Below are positions 53,968 through 63,922 of a stretch of DNA of 64,000 nucleotides, piece by piece. The stretch is from Mycolicibacter kumamotonensis (GTDB lineage: Bacteria > Actinomycetota > Actinomycetes > Mycobacteriales > Mycobacteriaceae). The stretch is from contig NZ_MVHU01000022.1 in the NCBI RefSeq assembly GCF_002086285.1, positions 17,952 through 81,951 of the forward strand, given 5' to 3'. The notes under the pieces were generated by a model. It was not told where the DNA came from and did no database searches. It worked only from the letters and a program-made list of their open reading frames with translations. The position numbers and the translations under genes are program-made. Each line of letters begins with the position of its first letter. Position 1 is the first letter of the stretch.

Positions 53968-55227
53968 ATGTCTGAACAGATCACCGAACCGGCCCCCGAC
54001 CTACCCGAGCCGACTCCCCTGCGCTGCCCCGCCGACGGGGTGCCGGAGGTCTCGGTCACCCCTAGGCAGGTCGGTGCCGCCGCCGACCTGCTGGCCGGTG
54101 GCCACGGTCCGTTCGCGGTGGATGCCGAACGGGCATCGGGCTTCCGCTACTCCAACCGCGCCTATCTGATCCAGATTCGGCGCGCCGGGGCCGGGACCGT
54201 GCTCATCGACCCGGTCGGCGCCGGCGAGGATCCGGCGGCCCTGCTGCGTCCGGTCGCCGAGGTGCTCGACGACGACGAATGGATCCTGCACGCCGCCGAC
54301 CAGGATCTGGCCTGCCTGGCCGAGGTCGGCATGTGGCCGAAGGCGCTCTATGACACCGAGCTGGCCGGGCGGCTGGCCGGCTACGAGCGGGTCAACCTGG
54401 CCGCGATGGTGCAGCGGCTGCTGGGGCTGGGCCTGGCCAAGGGGCACGGCGCCGCCGACTGGTCGAAGCGCCCGCTGCCCGCCGAGTGGCTCAACTATGC
54501 GGCACTGGACGTCGAGGTGCTGATCGATCTTCGCGGCGCCATCGCCGAGGTGCTCGCCGATCAGGGTAAAACCGACTGGGCAGCGCAGGAATTCAACCAT
54601 CTGCGGAGCGCTGACTTCACCACGTCGACTCGCCGGGACCGCTGGCGGCGCACGTCGGGCATCCACAAAGTGCGCGACCGGCGCGGCCTGGCGGCCGTGC
54701 GCGAACTGTGGACGGTACGCGACCGGATCGCGGCGCGCCGCGATATCGCCCCGGGCCGGATCCTGCCCGACTCGGCGATCGTCGCTGCGGCCATCGCCAA
54801 CCCCACCACCGTCGAGGAGCTGCTGGCCCTACCGGTCTTCGGCGGGCCCAAGCAGCGCCACAGCGCGGCGACCTGGCTGGCCGCGCTGGCCGCTGCCCGC
54901 GAGAACCCCGAGCCGCCGGATTCCGTCGAACCCCACAACGGCCCACCGCCGCCGTCGCGCTGGTCACGGCGCAGGCCCGAGGCGGCCGCCCGGCTGGAGG
55001 CGGCCCGTGCCGCGCTGGGCCGGCTCTCCGAGCAGGTGACGGTGCCGACCGAGAACCTGCTCTCCCCCGACCTGCTGCGCCGGCTGTGCTGGGACTGGGA
55101 TCCGGCCACAGCCGAGCCCGCGGTAACGATCGAAGAATTTCTCAGCGCCGGCGGCGCCCGGCCCTGGCAACGCGAGCTCACGGTGCGGGTTTTGGCTCAG
55201 GCCCTCGGCAAGACCGCCGACGCCTAG
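53968..55227 (+). CDS. rnd: Ribonuclease D with HRDC domain
   Basis: Protein of 419 residues. DEDD exonuclease motifs: FAVDAERASGF (D-x-E), LHAADQDLACL, and LNYAALDVEVLIDLRG (Y-x3-D), followed by an HRDC domain (VRELWTVRDRIAARRDIAPG, PGRILPDSAIVAAA). It trims tRNA and other RNA 3' ends. The C-terminal 130 residues contain a Pro-rich linker and a second helical segment. Position next to DUF3000 is the same as Rv2680-Rv2681 in memory. Confidence 0.92.
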   Translation: MSEQITEPAPDLPEPTPLRCPADGVPEVSVTPRQVGAAADLLAGGHGPFAVDAERASGFRYSNRAYLIQIRRAGAGTVLIDPVGAGEDPAALLRPVAEVLDDDEWILHAADQDLACLAEVGMWPKALYDTELAGRLAGYERVNLAAMVQRLLGLGLAKGHGAADWSKRPLPAEWLNYAALDVEVLIDLRGAIAEVLADQGKTDWAAQEFNHLRSADFTTSTRRDRWRRTSGIHKVRDRRGLAAVRELWTVRDRIAARRDIAPGRILPDSAIVAAAIANPTTVEELLALPVFGGPKQRHSAATWLAALAAARENPEPPDSVEPHNGPPPPSRWSRRRPEAAARLEAARAALGRLSEQVTVPTENLLSPDLLRRLCWDWDPATAEPAVTIEEFLSAGGARPWQRELTVRVLAQALGKTADA

Positions 55228-55389
55228 GGCGTCCGCCGGGCGGCGTGCACCCCGGCCGCCGCATACGGTGTTGCTAGACTGCGGACACAACAACCGTATT
55301 CAGCAGTCGGCCAGCGCTTCTCGCGCGACGGCCGCCATGGACGCGAACCGTCAAGGACTTCCCATGGACGATTCTCCTCGGAGGGCCTT

Positions 55390-55812
55390 GTGTCACCAGT
55401 TGTTCGCCGGATCATCTACGTCATCAGCTACGAACTCATCGCCATCGCGCTGACGGCCATCGGCCTTGTCGCGTTGGGGTTCGGCGGCGGCAGTTCCGGG
55501 GGCATGGCGGTGGCGGCATCCACGGTTGCGGTGGTGTGGAACTACATCTGGAACACCGTGTTCGAGGCATGGGAACGGCGCCAGGCCTCCCCGACCCGCA
55601 CTCCGCGGCGCCGGGTGGTGCACGCCATCGGGTTCGAAGGCGGGCTGGTTGTGGTGCTGCTGCCGGTCGTGGCCTGGATCCTGCACGTGTCACTGCTGCA
55701 GGCATTCGGTCTCGAGGTCGGCCTGCTGGCGTTCTTCCTCGTCTACACGTTCGTTTTCACCTGGTTGTTCGACAAGGTGTTGCCCCCGCGAACTAGTCCA
55801 GGTGCTCGCTGA
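55390..55812 (+). CDS. PACE family efflux transporter
   Basis: Protein of 140 residues; GTG 55390 has GGAGG about five bases upstream. Two bacterial transmembrane pair (BTP) domains, four helices. Each half has the PACE motifs: [20 protein letters not shown] and [18 protein letters not shown] in the first; [20 protein letters not shown] and [14 protein letters not shown] in the second. Relatives such as AceI export chlorhexidine or short diamines with a proton gradient. The 3' end overlaps the dxs stop by 20 bp. The 162 bp upstream contain no gene I can support. Confidence 0.88.
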   Translation: MSPVVRRIIYVISYELIAIALTAIGLVALGFGGGSSGGMAVAASTVAVVWNYIWNTVFEAWERRQASPTRTPRRRVVHAIGFEGGLVVVLLPVVAWILHVSLLQAFGLEVGLLAFFLVYTFVFTWLFDKVLPPRTSPGAR

Positions 55813-57709
55813 CCTCTTCGACGCAGCTGCTGCAACTGCCCATCGCCGCCACCCAGCCGGTGATCTGGCGGGCCACGTCCTGGGCGGTCAGGCCGATCTC
55901 CGCCAGCAGCTCGCCGCGGGAAGCGTGGTCGTAGAAGCGTTGCGGCAGACCGACGTCACGGCAGGGCACGTCGATATCGGCGCGCCGCAACGCCGCCGAC
56001 ACCGCCGAGCCGACGCCGCCGGCGACACCGTTGTCCTCGCAGGTCACCACCAGTTTGTGGTTGACCGCTAGCTCAGCGATGACCCCGGGCACCGGCAGCA
56101 CCCAGCGCGGGTCGATCACCGTCACGCCGATGCCCTGATTGTGCAGCCGGTCGGCCACCGCCAACGCCATCGGCGCGAATGCGCCGACGGCGATCAGCAG
56201 CACGTCCGGGGTCAGCCCGTCCGTGGGCAAGGCGAGCACGTCCACCCCGGAGCGCCGCTCGATCGCGGGAATGTCCTCGCCCACATCGCCTTTCGGGAAG
56301 CGCAGCGCGGTCGGCCCGTCCTGGACGTCCAGCGCCTCCCCAAGTTCCTCACGCAGCCGGACGCCGTCGCGCGGCGCGGCCACCCGCATGCCCGGCACGA
56401 TACCCAAGATCGACAGATCCCACATCCCGTTGTGGCTGGCGCCGTCCGGGCCGGTGATCCCGGACCGGTCCAGCACCACGGTGACCGGCAGCTTGTGCAG
56501 CGCGACGTCCATCAGCATCTGGTCGAAGGCACGATTGAGGAATGTCGAATACACCGCCACCACCGGGTGCAGGCCGCCCATCGCCAGCCCGGCCGCCGAG
56601 GTGAGCGCATGCTGTTCGGCGATTCCGACGTCGAACATCCGGTCGGGGAAACGCTGCCCGAACGGCGTCAGTCCGGTGGGGCCGGGCATCGCGGCGGTGA
56701 TCGCGACGACATCGCGGCGCTTGGCGCCGTACTCGATCAGCGCATCGGAGAACGTCGCCGTCCATCCGCGGCCGGCGGTTTCGGTGGCGTAGCCGGTGAG
56801 CGGGTCGATAACGCCGCAGGCATGCATCTGCTCGGCCTCGTCGTTCTCGGCCGGACCGTAGCCCTTGCCCTTGCGGGTGACCACGTGCACGATCACCGGC
56901 CCGCCGAAGCCCCGGGCGCGACGCAGCGCCGACTCCACGGCCGCTTCGTCGTGGCCGTCGATCGGACCCAGGTACTTCAGACCCAGATCGGTGAAGAGTG
57001 CCTGCGGTGCCAGCGCGTCCTTGAGTCCGGCTTTGACGCTGTGGATCACCTGGTAGCCGATTTCACCGACGACCGGCATGCCGCGCACCGCGGCGCGGCC
57101 CCGCTCCAGCAGGCGCTCGTAAGCGGGCTGCAGCCGCAGCGCGGCCAAATGGTTGGCGAAACCGCCGATGGTCGGCGCGTAGCTGCGGCCGTTGTCGTTG
57201 ACGACGATCACCACCGGCCGGTGGCCGGCAGCGATGTTGTTCAACGCCTCCCAGCACATGCCCCCGGTCAGCGCGCCGTCGCCGACGACGGCGACCACAT
57301 GCCGGTTGCGGTGCCCGGTCAATTCGAAGGCTTTGGCCAACCCGTCGGCGTAGGACAGCGCCGAGCTGGCGTGGCTGGACTCCACCCAGTCGTGCTCGCT
57401 CTCGGCGCGCGACGGGTACCCCGAGAGCCCGCCCTTCTTGCGCAGGGTGCCGAAGTCGGGGCCGCGTCCGGTCAGCATCTTGTGCACGTAGGCCTGATGG
57501 CCGGTGTCGAAGATGATCGGGTCGTGCGGGGAGTCGAACACCCGGTGCAGCGCCAGCGTCAGCTCCACCACGCCCAGGTTGGGGCCCAGATGCCCGCCGG
57601 TCGCGGCGACTTTGTGGATCAGGAACTCGCGGATCTCGGCCGCCAGACCGGTCAGCTGCGCCTGCGAAAGGTACTGCAGATCGGCGGGGCCGCGGATCCC
57701 TTCAAGCAT
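55793..57709 (-). CDS. dxs: 1-deoxy-D-xylulose-5-phosphate synthase
   Basis: Protein of 638 residues. Thiamine diphosphate binding is seen in [20 protein letters not shown] and [20 protein letters not shown]; the transketolase-like core has [40 protein letters not shown] and [20 protein letters not shown]. It condenses pyruvate with glyceraldehyde 3-phosphate in the MEP isoprenoid pathway. Full length, ATG 57709. Convergent overlap of 20 bp with the PACE gene. Confidence 0.97.
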   Translation of the reverse strand: MLEGIRGPADLQYLSQAQLTGLAAEIREFLIHKVAATGGHLGPNLGVVELTLALHRVFDSPHDPIIFDTGHQAYVHKMLTGRGPDFGTLRKKGGLSGYPSRAESEHDWVESSHASSALSYADGLAKAFELTGHRNRHVVAVVGDGALTGGMCWEALNNIAAGHRPVVIVVNDNGRSYAPTIGGFANHLAALRLQPAYERLLERGRAAVRGMPVVGEIGYQVIHSVKAGLKDALAPQALFTDLGLKYLGPIDGHDEAAVESALRRARGFGGPVIVHVVTRKGKGYGPAENDEAEQMHACGVIDPLTGYATETAGRGWTATFSDALIEYGAKRRDVVAITAAMPGPTGLTPFGQRFPDRMFDVGIAEQHALTSAAGLAMGGLHPVVAVYSTFLNRAFDQMLMDVALHKLPVTVVLDRSGITGPDGASHNGMWDLSILGIVPGMRVAAPRDGVRLREELGEALDVQDGPTALRFPKGDVGEDIPAIERRSGVDVLALPTDGLTPDVLLIAVGAFAPMALAVADRLHNQGIGVTVIDPRWVLPVPGVIAELAVNHKLVVTCEDNGVAGGVGSAVSAALRRADIDVPCRDVGLPQRFYDHASRGELLAEIGLTAQDVARQITGWVAAMGSCSSCVEEVSEHLD

Positions 57710-57756
57710 TCGGCCAGTCTACGCACCGCGGCGGATGGCCATCGTATGGTCGTCCT

Positions 57757-58200
57757 ATGCGCGCCGAGGAGATAGCTGAAGAATTTCCAGTGGTGGCGAT
57801 CGACTCCAACGCCCTGGATGCGGCCAGATTGTTGGCCGAACACCGCTTACCCGGCATTGTGGTGATCGACGCGGCCGGCAAGCCGTACGCGGTGCTGCCG
57901 GCCTCCCAGGTGGTGCGATTCATCGTGCCGGGCTACATCCAGGACGACCCGTCGCTGGCCGGAGTGCTCAACGAGTCCATGGCCGACCAGGCCGCCGAGA
58001 AGCTGGGCACCAAGGTGGTACGCGACATGCTGCCCGAGCATCTGCCCGAAGCGCCGACCGCCAGGGCGGACGAGACGGTGATCGAAGTCGCCTCGACCAT
58101 GGCCCGGCTGCGCAGCCCGCTGGTCGCCGTCGTCAAGGACGGTAAACTGCAGGGCGTGATCACCGCGTCGCGTTTGCTGGCTACCGCGCTGAAAGTCTGA
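57757..58200 (+). CDS. CBS-domain protein
   Basis: Protein of 147 residues made of two CBS motifs: [20 protein letters not shown]...[20 protein letters not shown] and [20 protein letters not shown]...[23 protein letters not shown] pairs bind adenine nucleotides and act as sensors. It lies 10 bp before the permease gene, likely as its regulatory partner in one operon (the Rv2683-Rv2684 arrangement as I remember). No other domain is present. Confidence 0.9.
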   Translation: MRAEEIAEEFPVVAIDSNALDAARLLAEHRLPGIVVIDAAGKPYAVLPASQVVRFIVPGYIQDDPSLAGVLNESMADQAAEKLGTKVVRDMLPEHLPEAPTARADETVIEVASTMARLRSPLVAVVKDGKLQGVITASRLLATALKV

Positions 58201-58210
58201 TCTCCCCCGG

Positions 58211-59500
58211 ATGGCCTATTTCGCGGTAGCGGTCTTTGTGATCGCCTACGCATTCATCGCCGCTGACCGCGTCAACAAGACCCTGGTGGCATTGGCCGGT
58301 GCGGCGGCCGTCGTCGTCCTACCGGTGATCAGCTCCGATGACATCTTCTACTCGCACTCGACCGGGATCGACTGGGACGTCATCTTCCTGCTACTGGGCA
58401 TGATGATCATCGTCAGCGTGCTGCGCCAGACCGGGGTGTTCGAGTACATCGCGATCTGGGCCGCCAAACGCGCCAATGGGTCCCCGCTGCGGATCATGAT
58501 CCTGCTGGTGCTGGTGACGGCGGCGGCCTCGGCGCTGCTGGACAACGTCACCACGGTGTTGTTGATCGCCCCGGTCACGCTGCTGGTCTGCGACCGCCTC
58601 GAAATCAGCGCGGCGCCGTTTTTGATGGCCGAGGTGTTCTCCTCCAACATCGGCGGCGCCGCCACCCTGGTGGGCGACCCGCCGAACATCATCATCGCCA
58701 GCCGTGCGGGGCTGACGTTCAACGCGTTTCTGATCCACCTGGCGCCGATCGTGCTCATCGTGATGGTGGTGTTCGTCATCATGCTGCGCTGGCTGTTCCC
58801 CGGATCGTTCACCGTCGAGGCCGACCGCGTCGCCGACGTGATGGCCCTGGAGGAACGTGAGGCGATCCGCGACCGCAGCCTGCTGATCAAGTGCGGGGTG
58901 GTACTGGCCGCGGTGTTCACCGGGTTCTTGGGGCACGGCGCGTTGCACCTGGAACCGTCGGTGGTGGCGTTGCTCGGAGCCGGCGTGCTGATCGTGATCT
59001 CCCGGCTGGAGCGTTCGGACTACCTGTCCGGGGTCGAGTGGGAGACCCTGCTGTTCTTCGCCGGCCTGTTCGTGATGGTCGGCGCCCTGGTGGACACCGG
59101 CGCGATCGGCGCGTTGGCCAAGACCGCCACCGAGCTCACCGGCGGCAATGCGCTGCTGACCACGATGGGAATCCTGGGGATCTCGGCTCCGGTGTCGGGA
59201 ATCATCGACAACATTCCCTACGTGGCGACCATGACGCCGATCGTCGCGGAGTTGAGCGCCACGCTGCCCGATGACCTGCATCCCGACGCATTGTGGTGGG
59301 CGTTGGCGCTCGGCGCCGACTTCGGTGGCAACCTGACCGCGGTCGGGGCCAGCGCCAATGTGGTGATGCTCGGAATCGCCCGCCGCGCCGGCAATCCCAT
59401 CTCGTTCTGGGAGTTCACCCGTAAGGGCATCGTGGTGACCGCGGTGTCGGTGGCGCTGTCGGCGATCTATCTGTGGTTGCGCTACTTCGTGTTCGGCTGA
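58211..59500 (+). CDS. ArsB/NhaD-type ion permease
   Basis: Protein of 429 residues with about 11-12 membrane helices. Family features: [60 protein letters not shown] in the first half, and [40 protein letters not shown] in the second. The two DN-type half motifs are the pair of discontinuous helices seen in the ion transporter superfamily. Called arsenite permease-like in M. tuberculosis, but the substrate could be another anion or a Na+/H+ exchange. No arsenic regulator is nearby. Confidence 0.88.
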   Translation: MAYFAVAVFVIAYAFIAADRVNKTLVALAGAAAVVVLPVISSDDIFYSHSTGIDWDVIFLLLGMMIIVSVLRQTGVFEYIAIWAAKRANGSPLRIMILLVLVTAAASALLDNVTTVLLIAPVTLLVCDRLEISAAPFLMAEVFSSNIGGAATLVGDPPNIIIASRAGLTFNAFLIHLAPIVLIVMVVFVIMLRWLFPGSFTVEADRVADVMALEEREAIRDRSLLIKCGVVLAAVFTGFLGHGALHLEPSVVALLGAGVLIVISRLERSDYLSGVEWETLLFFAGLFVMVGALVDTGAIGALAKTATELTGGNALLTTMGILGISAPVSGIIDNIPYVATMTPIVAELSATLPDDLHPDALWWALALGADFGGNLTAVGASANVVMLGIARRAGNPISFWEFTRKGIVVTAVSVALSAIYLWLRYFVFG

Positions 59501-59549
59501 TTGGCCCCAGTCGTCGACGCAGCAGCTGATCATTCAACGACGGCCAGGA

Positions 59550-61571
59550 CTATGCGTCGTAGTCGACAGACACCGTGGGGCTGCTCGGGTGTGACTGGCA
59601 GGTCAGGACGTAGCCGGCGTCCAATTCAGCCCGTCCGAGAGCGAAGTTCTGATCCATCTCGACGGTCCCGGTCACCAACTTGGCGCGGCAGGTACCGCAG
59701 GCGCCGCCCATGCAGGCATAAGGAGTATCGCCGCGTACCTGCAGCGCGGCCTCCAGGATCGAGTCACCCGCTGCCAGATCGACGGTCTGCTCTTGGCCCG
59801 ACAGCCGAAACGTCAACGTTGCGGGGGCGTAATCATGCGCTACCGACCTGGTTTTCGTATAGCCGGTGAACAGCTCCACGTGAATCCGTTCCGCATCCAC
59901 GCCGTGCTGAAGCAAGGTGTCATGCGCAGCCGTCGACATAGCCGCCGGTCCGCACACGAACCATTCATCGACGGTGCCGGGCCGCAGCGAGGTGGTGAGC
60001 CAGCGGTCGAGCTTAGCCGCGTCGATCCGGCCCCTCAGCTCGGGAGTATGCCGTGGCTCCGACGACATCACGTACAGGACCTCGAGACGGTCCGCATAGC
60101 AGGATTCGAGGCGGCACAGGTCGCGGCGGAACATGGTCGACTCTTTGGTGCGGTTGCCGTAGATCAGCGTGAAGCGGCTTTCGGTTTCGATTTCCAAAAC
60201 CGTTTCCAGGATCGACAGGATTGGAGTGATGCCACTGCCGGCTGCTAATCCCACGTAGTGCTTTCGCGCCAGTGGATCCAGTCCGGTGCCGAACCGGCCG
60301 GTCGGCGTCATCAGTTCGAGTACGTCTCCTGCCTTCAATTGGTTGGCAACGAAGCTTGAAAATGCCCCGCCGGGAATGTGTTTGACCGCGATCTTCAGTT
60401 GGGTTTTTGTGGCCGGCACACAGATCGAGTAGTTACGCCGCACGCCCTCGCCGCCGAGGTTGGTGCATACCGTGACGTGCTGACCCGGTTCGAATCGGAA
60501 TTCGTCCTGTAGCGCCTCCGGCACCGCGAACGTCACCAAGGTACTGTCATCGGTGATGGGGGCGACCGATGCCACCGGAATCCGGTGCAGCACCGCGTGA
60601 GTCGCACTCGACGTGAGCGGCATATGCACTGGCACCAGGCGCCCAAGCTTCCTATTGAGCTGCTTCCATTCCCGAAATTCATCCGAATTCAATTGCTGGC
60701 CAAAGACAGTGGCTATCGCGACGTCGCGGTCCAGGTAGGCTTCCTCGTTTCGCCGCCAGGTCTTGACGTAGCGGTAGAACGGTACGGATGGGTGCAGGTG
60801 ATGCACCAGGTGGTAGTTCTGCGACAGCATCAGCGGGGTGAACAGCCACTCCATCCCGACGCGGGTGCGGGTGGCCTGGTATCGGTTGCTGCGCTGCGTG
60901 GCTTCCAGTCCGTGATGTGGCATCCAGTCGAACCACCAAGCCAAGAAGAAGATTCCGATGCGCTGCGGGATGAGGAACACCACGGCGAGGGTCCAGAGAT
61001 GGCCGGTGACAATCGCTACGGCCACTCCGATGACGCTCAGTACTAAGACGAAGAGGGTCTCGGCGACCTCGGCCTTCGGCCGGTTGGGGATCGCGGGGAT
61101 GAGGTACTTGCCATAGAACAGTTCGGCCAACGCCCAGCGTGCCGGCGCTTGCCAGTTCGGGGCGTGGGAGGCCCAGGCGTCGGGATCGTTGTCGTCGTCG
61201 TTCGCATGCCGATGGTGCTCGATATGGAGGAACGCATAAGTCGGGAACGACAGGATCGGCACGATCAACGGCATGGCCAATCGACCGAAGAGTCCGTTCA
61301 CCCATCTCACGGTGCTGATCGCGTAGTGGATGGCGTCGTGCAGCACGGTGAACATCGTGAAGGTGACCGTCGCGTTGACCGCAATGGTCACCCAGGCCGG
61401 TAGCCAGCCCTGGGCGTAGCCGACCGTAGCGAAGACGAATGCGACGAGTGAGGCGGCGAATAGGCTTACCGTCGGCCATGCCAGTGCCGGGACCAACGCG
61501 CCGGGGTCCGGGAGGGCACGGCTTCCCGCGGGCTCCTGCTCGATGCTGTCGACGGAATCGGTGATCGACAT
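59550..61571 (-). CDS. Fusion of membrane desaturase/hydroxylase with flavin reductase and 2Fe-2S ferredoxin
   Basis: Protein of 673 residues. Residues about 30-270 are a membrane di-iron desaturase: histidine boxes HDAIH (78-82), HIEHH (116-120) and HLVHH (254-258), with membrane helices between. Residues about 325-570 are a ferredoxin-NADP reductase-like unit with RRNYSIC (FAD), GLAAGSGITPILSILETVLE (NAD(P)H), and EWFVCGPAAM. The C-terminal end is a plant-type 2Fe-2S domain: Cys620, Cys625, Cys628 (CMGGACGTC) and Cys658. In M. tuberculosis DesA3 and its reductase Rv3230c are separate neighbours; here all parts are in one chain. Divergent from a PucR-type regulator. Substrate unknown. Confidence 0.9.
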   Translation of the reverse strand: MSITDSVDSIEQEPAGSRALPDPGALVPALAWPTVSLFAASLVAFVFATVGYAQGWLPAWVTIAVNATVTFTMFTVLHDAIHYAISTVRWVNGLFGRLAMPLIVPILSFPTYAFLHIEHHRHANDDDNDPDAWASHAPNWQAPARWALAELFYGKYLIPAIPNRPKAEVAETLFVLVLSVIGVAVAIVTGHLWTLAVVFLIPQRIGIFFLAWWFDWMPHHGLEATQRSNRYQATRTRVGMEWLFTPLMLSQNYHLVHHLHPSVPFYRYVKTWRRNEEAYLDRDVAIATVFGQQLNSDEFREWKQLNRKLGRLVPVHMPLTSSATHAVLHRIPVASVAPITDDSTLVTFAVPEALQDEFRFEPGQHVTVCTNLGGEGVRRNYSICVPATKTQLKIAVKHIPGGAFSSFVANQLKAGDVLELMTPTGRFGTGLDPLARKHYVGLAAGSGITPILSILETVLEIETESRFTLIYGNRTKESTMFRRDLCRLESCYADRLEVLYVMSSEPRHTPELRGRIDAAKLDRWLTTSLRPGTVDEWFVCGPAAMSTAAHDTLLQHGVDAERIHVELFTGYTKTRSVAHDYAPATLTFRLSGQEQTVDLAAGDSILEAALQVRGDTPYACMGGACGTCRAKLVTGTVEMDQNFALGRAELDAGYVLTCQSHPSSPTVSVDYDA

Positions 61572-61700
61572 GGGGCTCCATTTCCGGTCGAGGTGTTGAC
61601 GGCGGGGTGTACGGCCTGTGATAGACCAGCGCCCGAGAAATGACTTATGGCCGAGCCGATCCTGTTTGTCGGCGCATAGACGAAGGTACGGCGATTACCG

Positions 61701-61735
61701 CCCCGAGACGACGTAGCGACCTGACCAACTCGGGG
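61701..61735. promoter_or_regulatory. Inverted repeat in the desaturase/PucR intergenic region
   Basis: CCCCGAG (61701-61707) and CTCGGGG (61729-61735) are inverted copies with a 21-bp spacer. A shorter odd palindrome TATGCTGCATA lies at 61746-61756. Either may be a binding site for the PucR-type protein; the evidence is only symmetry and position. Confidence 0.4.
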
Positions 61736-61802
61736 AGTGTTTTCATATGCTGCATACAAATCCGCGGCTGATACCCCGGACGTGCTACTAGGGTTCCTGG
61801 TC

Positions 61803-63065
61803 ATGACGGCACAAAACCGTGAATACACCGAGCGCGTGGCCGAGTCCGCAGCCGGCATCATCGCTCGTCTCGGAGACCAGTTGGGTGCGGTCACTCAGGC
61901 AACGCAGGAGGTTCTCCTGCGCGACGTTTCGGAGTTGCGTGGCGACACGCAGTTGCTACAGCTGTTGCGTGACAACACCGCGGCCAACATCGATACGTTC
62001 TTCACCGCAGTTCGCAACAACATTCCCTTGGAGAGTCTTGAGCCGCCGACCGCGGCCATGGAATACGCACGCAGGTTGGCTCAGCGGGAAGTGGCGTCCA
62101 CGGCATTGGTTCGGGCCTACCGCCTCGGTCATCAGACAGTCCTGGGCATCATGCTGGACGCTATCCGCGCGTCTGGATTGGAGACCCAACTTCAGCTGGA
62201 TACTTTCGAGCTGATTACCGAGCTGTCCTTCGGATATATCGACTGGGTGACGCAACTGTCGATCGCCACGTATCAACAAGAGCACGATCGTTGGCAGGAT
62301 AAGCGAAGCAGCTTGCGCGCCTTGCGTGTTCGCGAGCTTCTCGAAGGTGGCGACGTCGATACCGACCTTATGATCGCCTCGATCGGATACCCACTGAAAC
62401 GGACGCATCTCGCGCTGGTGTTGTCGACTGCCGAATCCGGCAACAACGACGAACTGGCCACTTTGGAGCGGTTCGTGCACCGTGTTGCAGAACTGCTTGG
62501 GGTACAAGAGAAGCCGTTGTTCATCTCCGCGGATCGGTTGACCGGATGGGCCTGGATTCCGCTGGCCACGTGCGACGGCACGTCGGCATTGGAGCGGGTC
62601 GGTGAATTCGTCCGTAGCGAACCCACTGCACCGTATCTTGCTGCCGGCATACCCCAGGCCGGCGTGGCCGGGTTCCGCCGCTCTCACGAACAGGCTGCCG
62701 CCGCTTTTTCGGTCGCGGTCGCCTCGGATGCACGCAACAAACGGTTCACCCCGGCGGATGAACCGGGGATTCTGCTCGCGGCGATACTCAAAGAGAGACA
62801 AGACTCGGTGCACAAGTGGATCGCAGAGGTGCTCGGCCCGCTTGCCGAAGACACTGACAGCGATGAACGGCTTCGCGAAACGCTGAGCGTGTTCCTGCGC
62901 ACCGGATCGAGTTTCACTGCCGCGGCTGCAGAATTGCACCTGCACTTCAACTCGGTCCGGTACCGCATCGGCCGGGCCGAGCTACGGCGGGGCCGACCCA
63001 TCGGCAACGACCGCCTCGACGTCGAGGTGGCGCTGCTGTTGCGACGACTGTTCGGACCCCGGTGA
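61803..63065 (+). CDS. PucR/CdaR-type transcriptional regulator
   Basis: Protein of 420 residues from ATG 61803. The N-terminal 170 residues (TERVAESAAGIIARLGDQLG, REVASTALVRAYRLGHQTVL) are an RsbRD-like sensory region, the middle is a GGDEF-like domain without catalytic motif, and the C-terminus FLRTGSSFTAAAAELHLHFN...SVRYRIGRAEL is the PucR helix-turn-helix. Such proteins control catabolic or lipid genes. Divergent from the desaturase fusion with a 231-bp gap, so it is the likely regulator of that gene. Effector unknown. Confidence 0.88.
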   Translation: MTAQNREYTERVAESAAGIIARLGDQLGAVTQATQEVLLRDVSELRGDTQLLQLLRDNTAANIDTFFTAVRNNIPLESLEPPTAAMEYARRLAQREVASTALVRAYRLGHQTVLGIMLDAIRASGLETQLQLDTFELITELSFGYIDWVTQLSIATYQQEHDRWQDKRSSLRALRVRELLEGGDVDTDLMIASIGYPLKRTHLALVLSTAESGNNDELATLERFVHRVAELLGVQEKPLFISADRLTGWAWIPLATCDGTSALERVGEFVRSEPTAPYLAAGIPQAGVAGFRRSHEQAAAAFSVAVASDARNKRFTPADEPGILLAAILKERQDSVHKWIAEVLGPLAEDTDSDERLRETLSVFLRTGSSFTAAAAELHLHFNSVRYRIGRAELRRGRPIGNDRLDVEVALLLRRLFGPR

Positions 63066-63097
63066 ACAGGTCCCCTCGCCGGGCCGACGCTAACTCG

Positions 63098-63922
63098 CTA
63101 TCGGTACTTCAATGCCCACCAGATCCCGAAGAGATCCTCCACATCGTGGATGTCGCAGCCGCTCAGTTCCTCGAATCGCGCCAATCGGTACCGGACGGTG
63201 TTCTGGTGGACATACAGCTGCTTCGCGGCCCGCTCTACGTTCATCCCACATTCGAGGTAGGCATCAATGGTCGTGATCAACTCTTGAGCGGACCCACTGT
63301 CCCGTAGCGGGCCGACGTAACGCGTCTGCATCGCCTTCCCGACCTCGGTGTCAGCCACCATGGCGGCACGCAGCCCGACCGACGAGATGTCTTGCACCCC
63401 TCGCATACCGAACTTCTGAGCCGTGATCAGCGCCCGCGTCGCGAGTCGATAGGACTCCGCCATCTCATCGAGCGGCAGTGCCGGCCCGGCGCCGGCGACG
63501 ACGTCCAGGTCCCGGGTTGGTCGTTCACTCAAGAAGCCGGCCACACATCCGTCGACTACCGCACACAGACCCGACGTTTGTTCGCTCGCACCATGAAATC
63601 CCAGCGTCCACTCCAACTTTCGCCTCGACATGCCGGGCATCGGCAAGCCGCGAATCGCAACGTAGCTACCGGCCGGGTCTAGGCCAAGAGCATCGGCCTG
63701 AATCGCCAGCTCGGCGCCGGAAATGGTTCCGAGCAAGACGTCGCGCACAAAGCTCGCACGCTTTTCCTCAGCGAATCGGAACGCGACCTCGGTCCGCCGG
63801 TACGCATCACCGGCGGCCACCATCGCGAGGTCGGACCACGTGAGAGCACCCTGGACGAACGCCAACACCGCACCATCGGCGATACCGAGTTTTTGACTCA
63901 ACAGCTGGGCGTGCCTTATCAC
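63098..63922 (-). CDS. PucR/CdaR-type regulator, N-terminally short or partial
   Basis: At least 274 residues from GTG 63922. The C-terminal helix-turn-helix is clear: DAYLECGMNVERAAKQLYVH...QNTVRYRLARFEEL. The N-terminus begins in the last helices of the RsbRD-like region (VIRHAQLLSQKLGIADGAVL), so roughly the first 120 residues of a normal family member are missing. The frame stays open to the window edge without an earlier start codon, so the true start may lie beyond 64000, or the gene may be truncated. In another minus-strand frame a tail EAQPAGTEVA followed by stop at 63957-63959 may be the end of the next gene. Faces the other PucR gene (convergent, 32-bp gap). Confidence 0.75.
   Translation of the reverse strand: MIRHAQLLSQKLGIADGAVLAFVQGALTWSDLAMVAAGDAYRRTEVAFRFAEEKRASFVRDVLLGTISGAELAIQADALGLDPAGSYVAIRGLPMPGMSRRKLEWTLGFHGASEQTSGLCAVVDGCVAGFLSERPTRDLDVVAGAGPALPLDEMAESYRLATRALITAQKFGMRGVQDISSVGLRAAMVADTEVGKAMQTRYVGPLRDSGSAQELITTIDAYLECGMNVERAAKQLYVHQNTVRYRLARFEELSGCDIHDVEDLFGIWWALKYR

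Noticed and set aside
55228..55389. Riboswitch or leader peptide upstream of the PACE transporter gene
   Set aside because: No recognisable aptamer core or conserved hairpin; a short ORF there has no ribosome site.
56141..57775. A 544-codon plus-strand ORF opposite dxs
   Set aside because: Antisense shadow of a well-supported dxs gene; composition is Arg/Gln/His-rich, as expected for GC-rich shadows.
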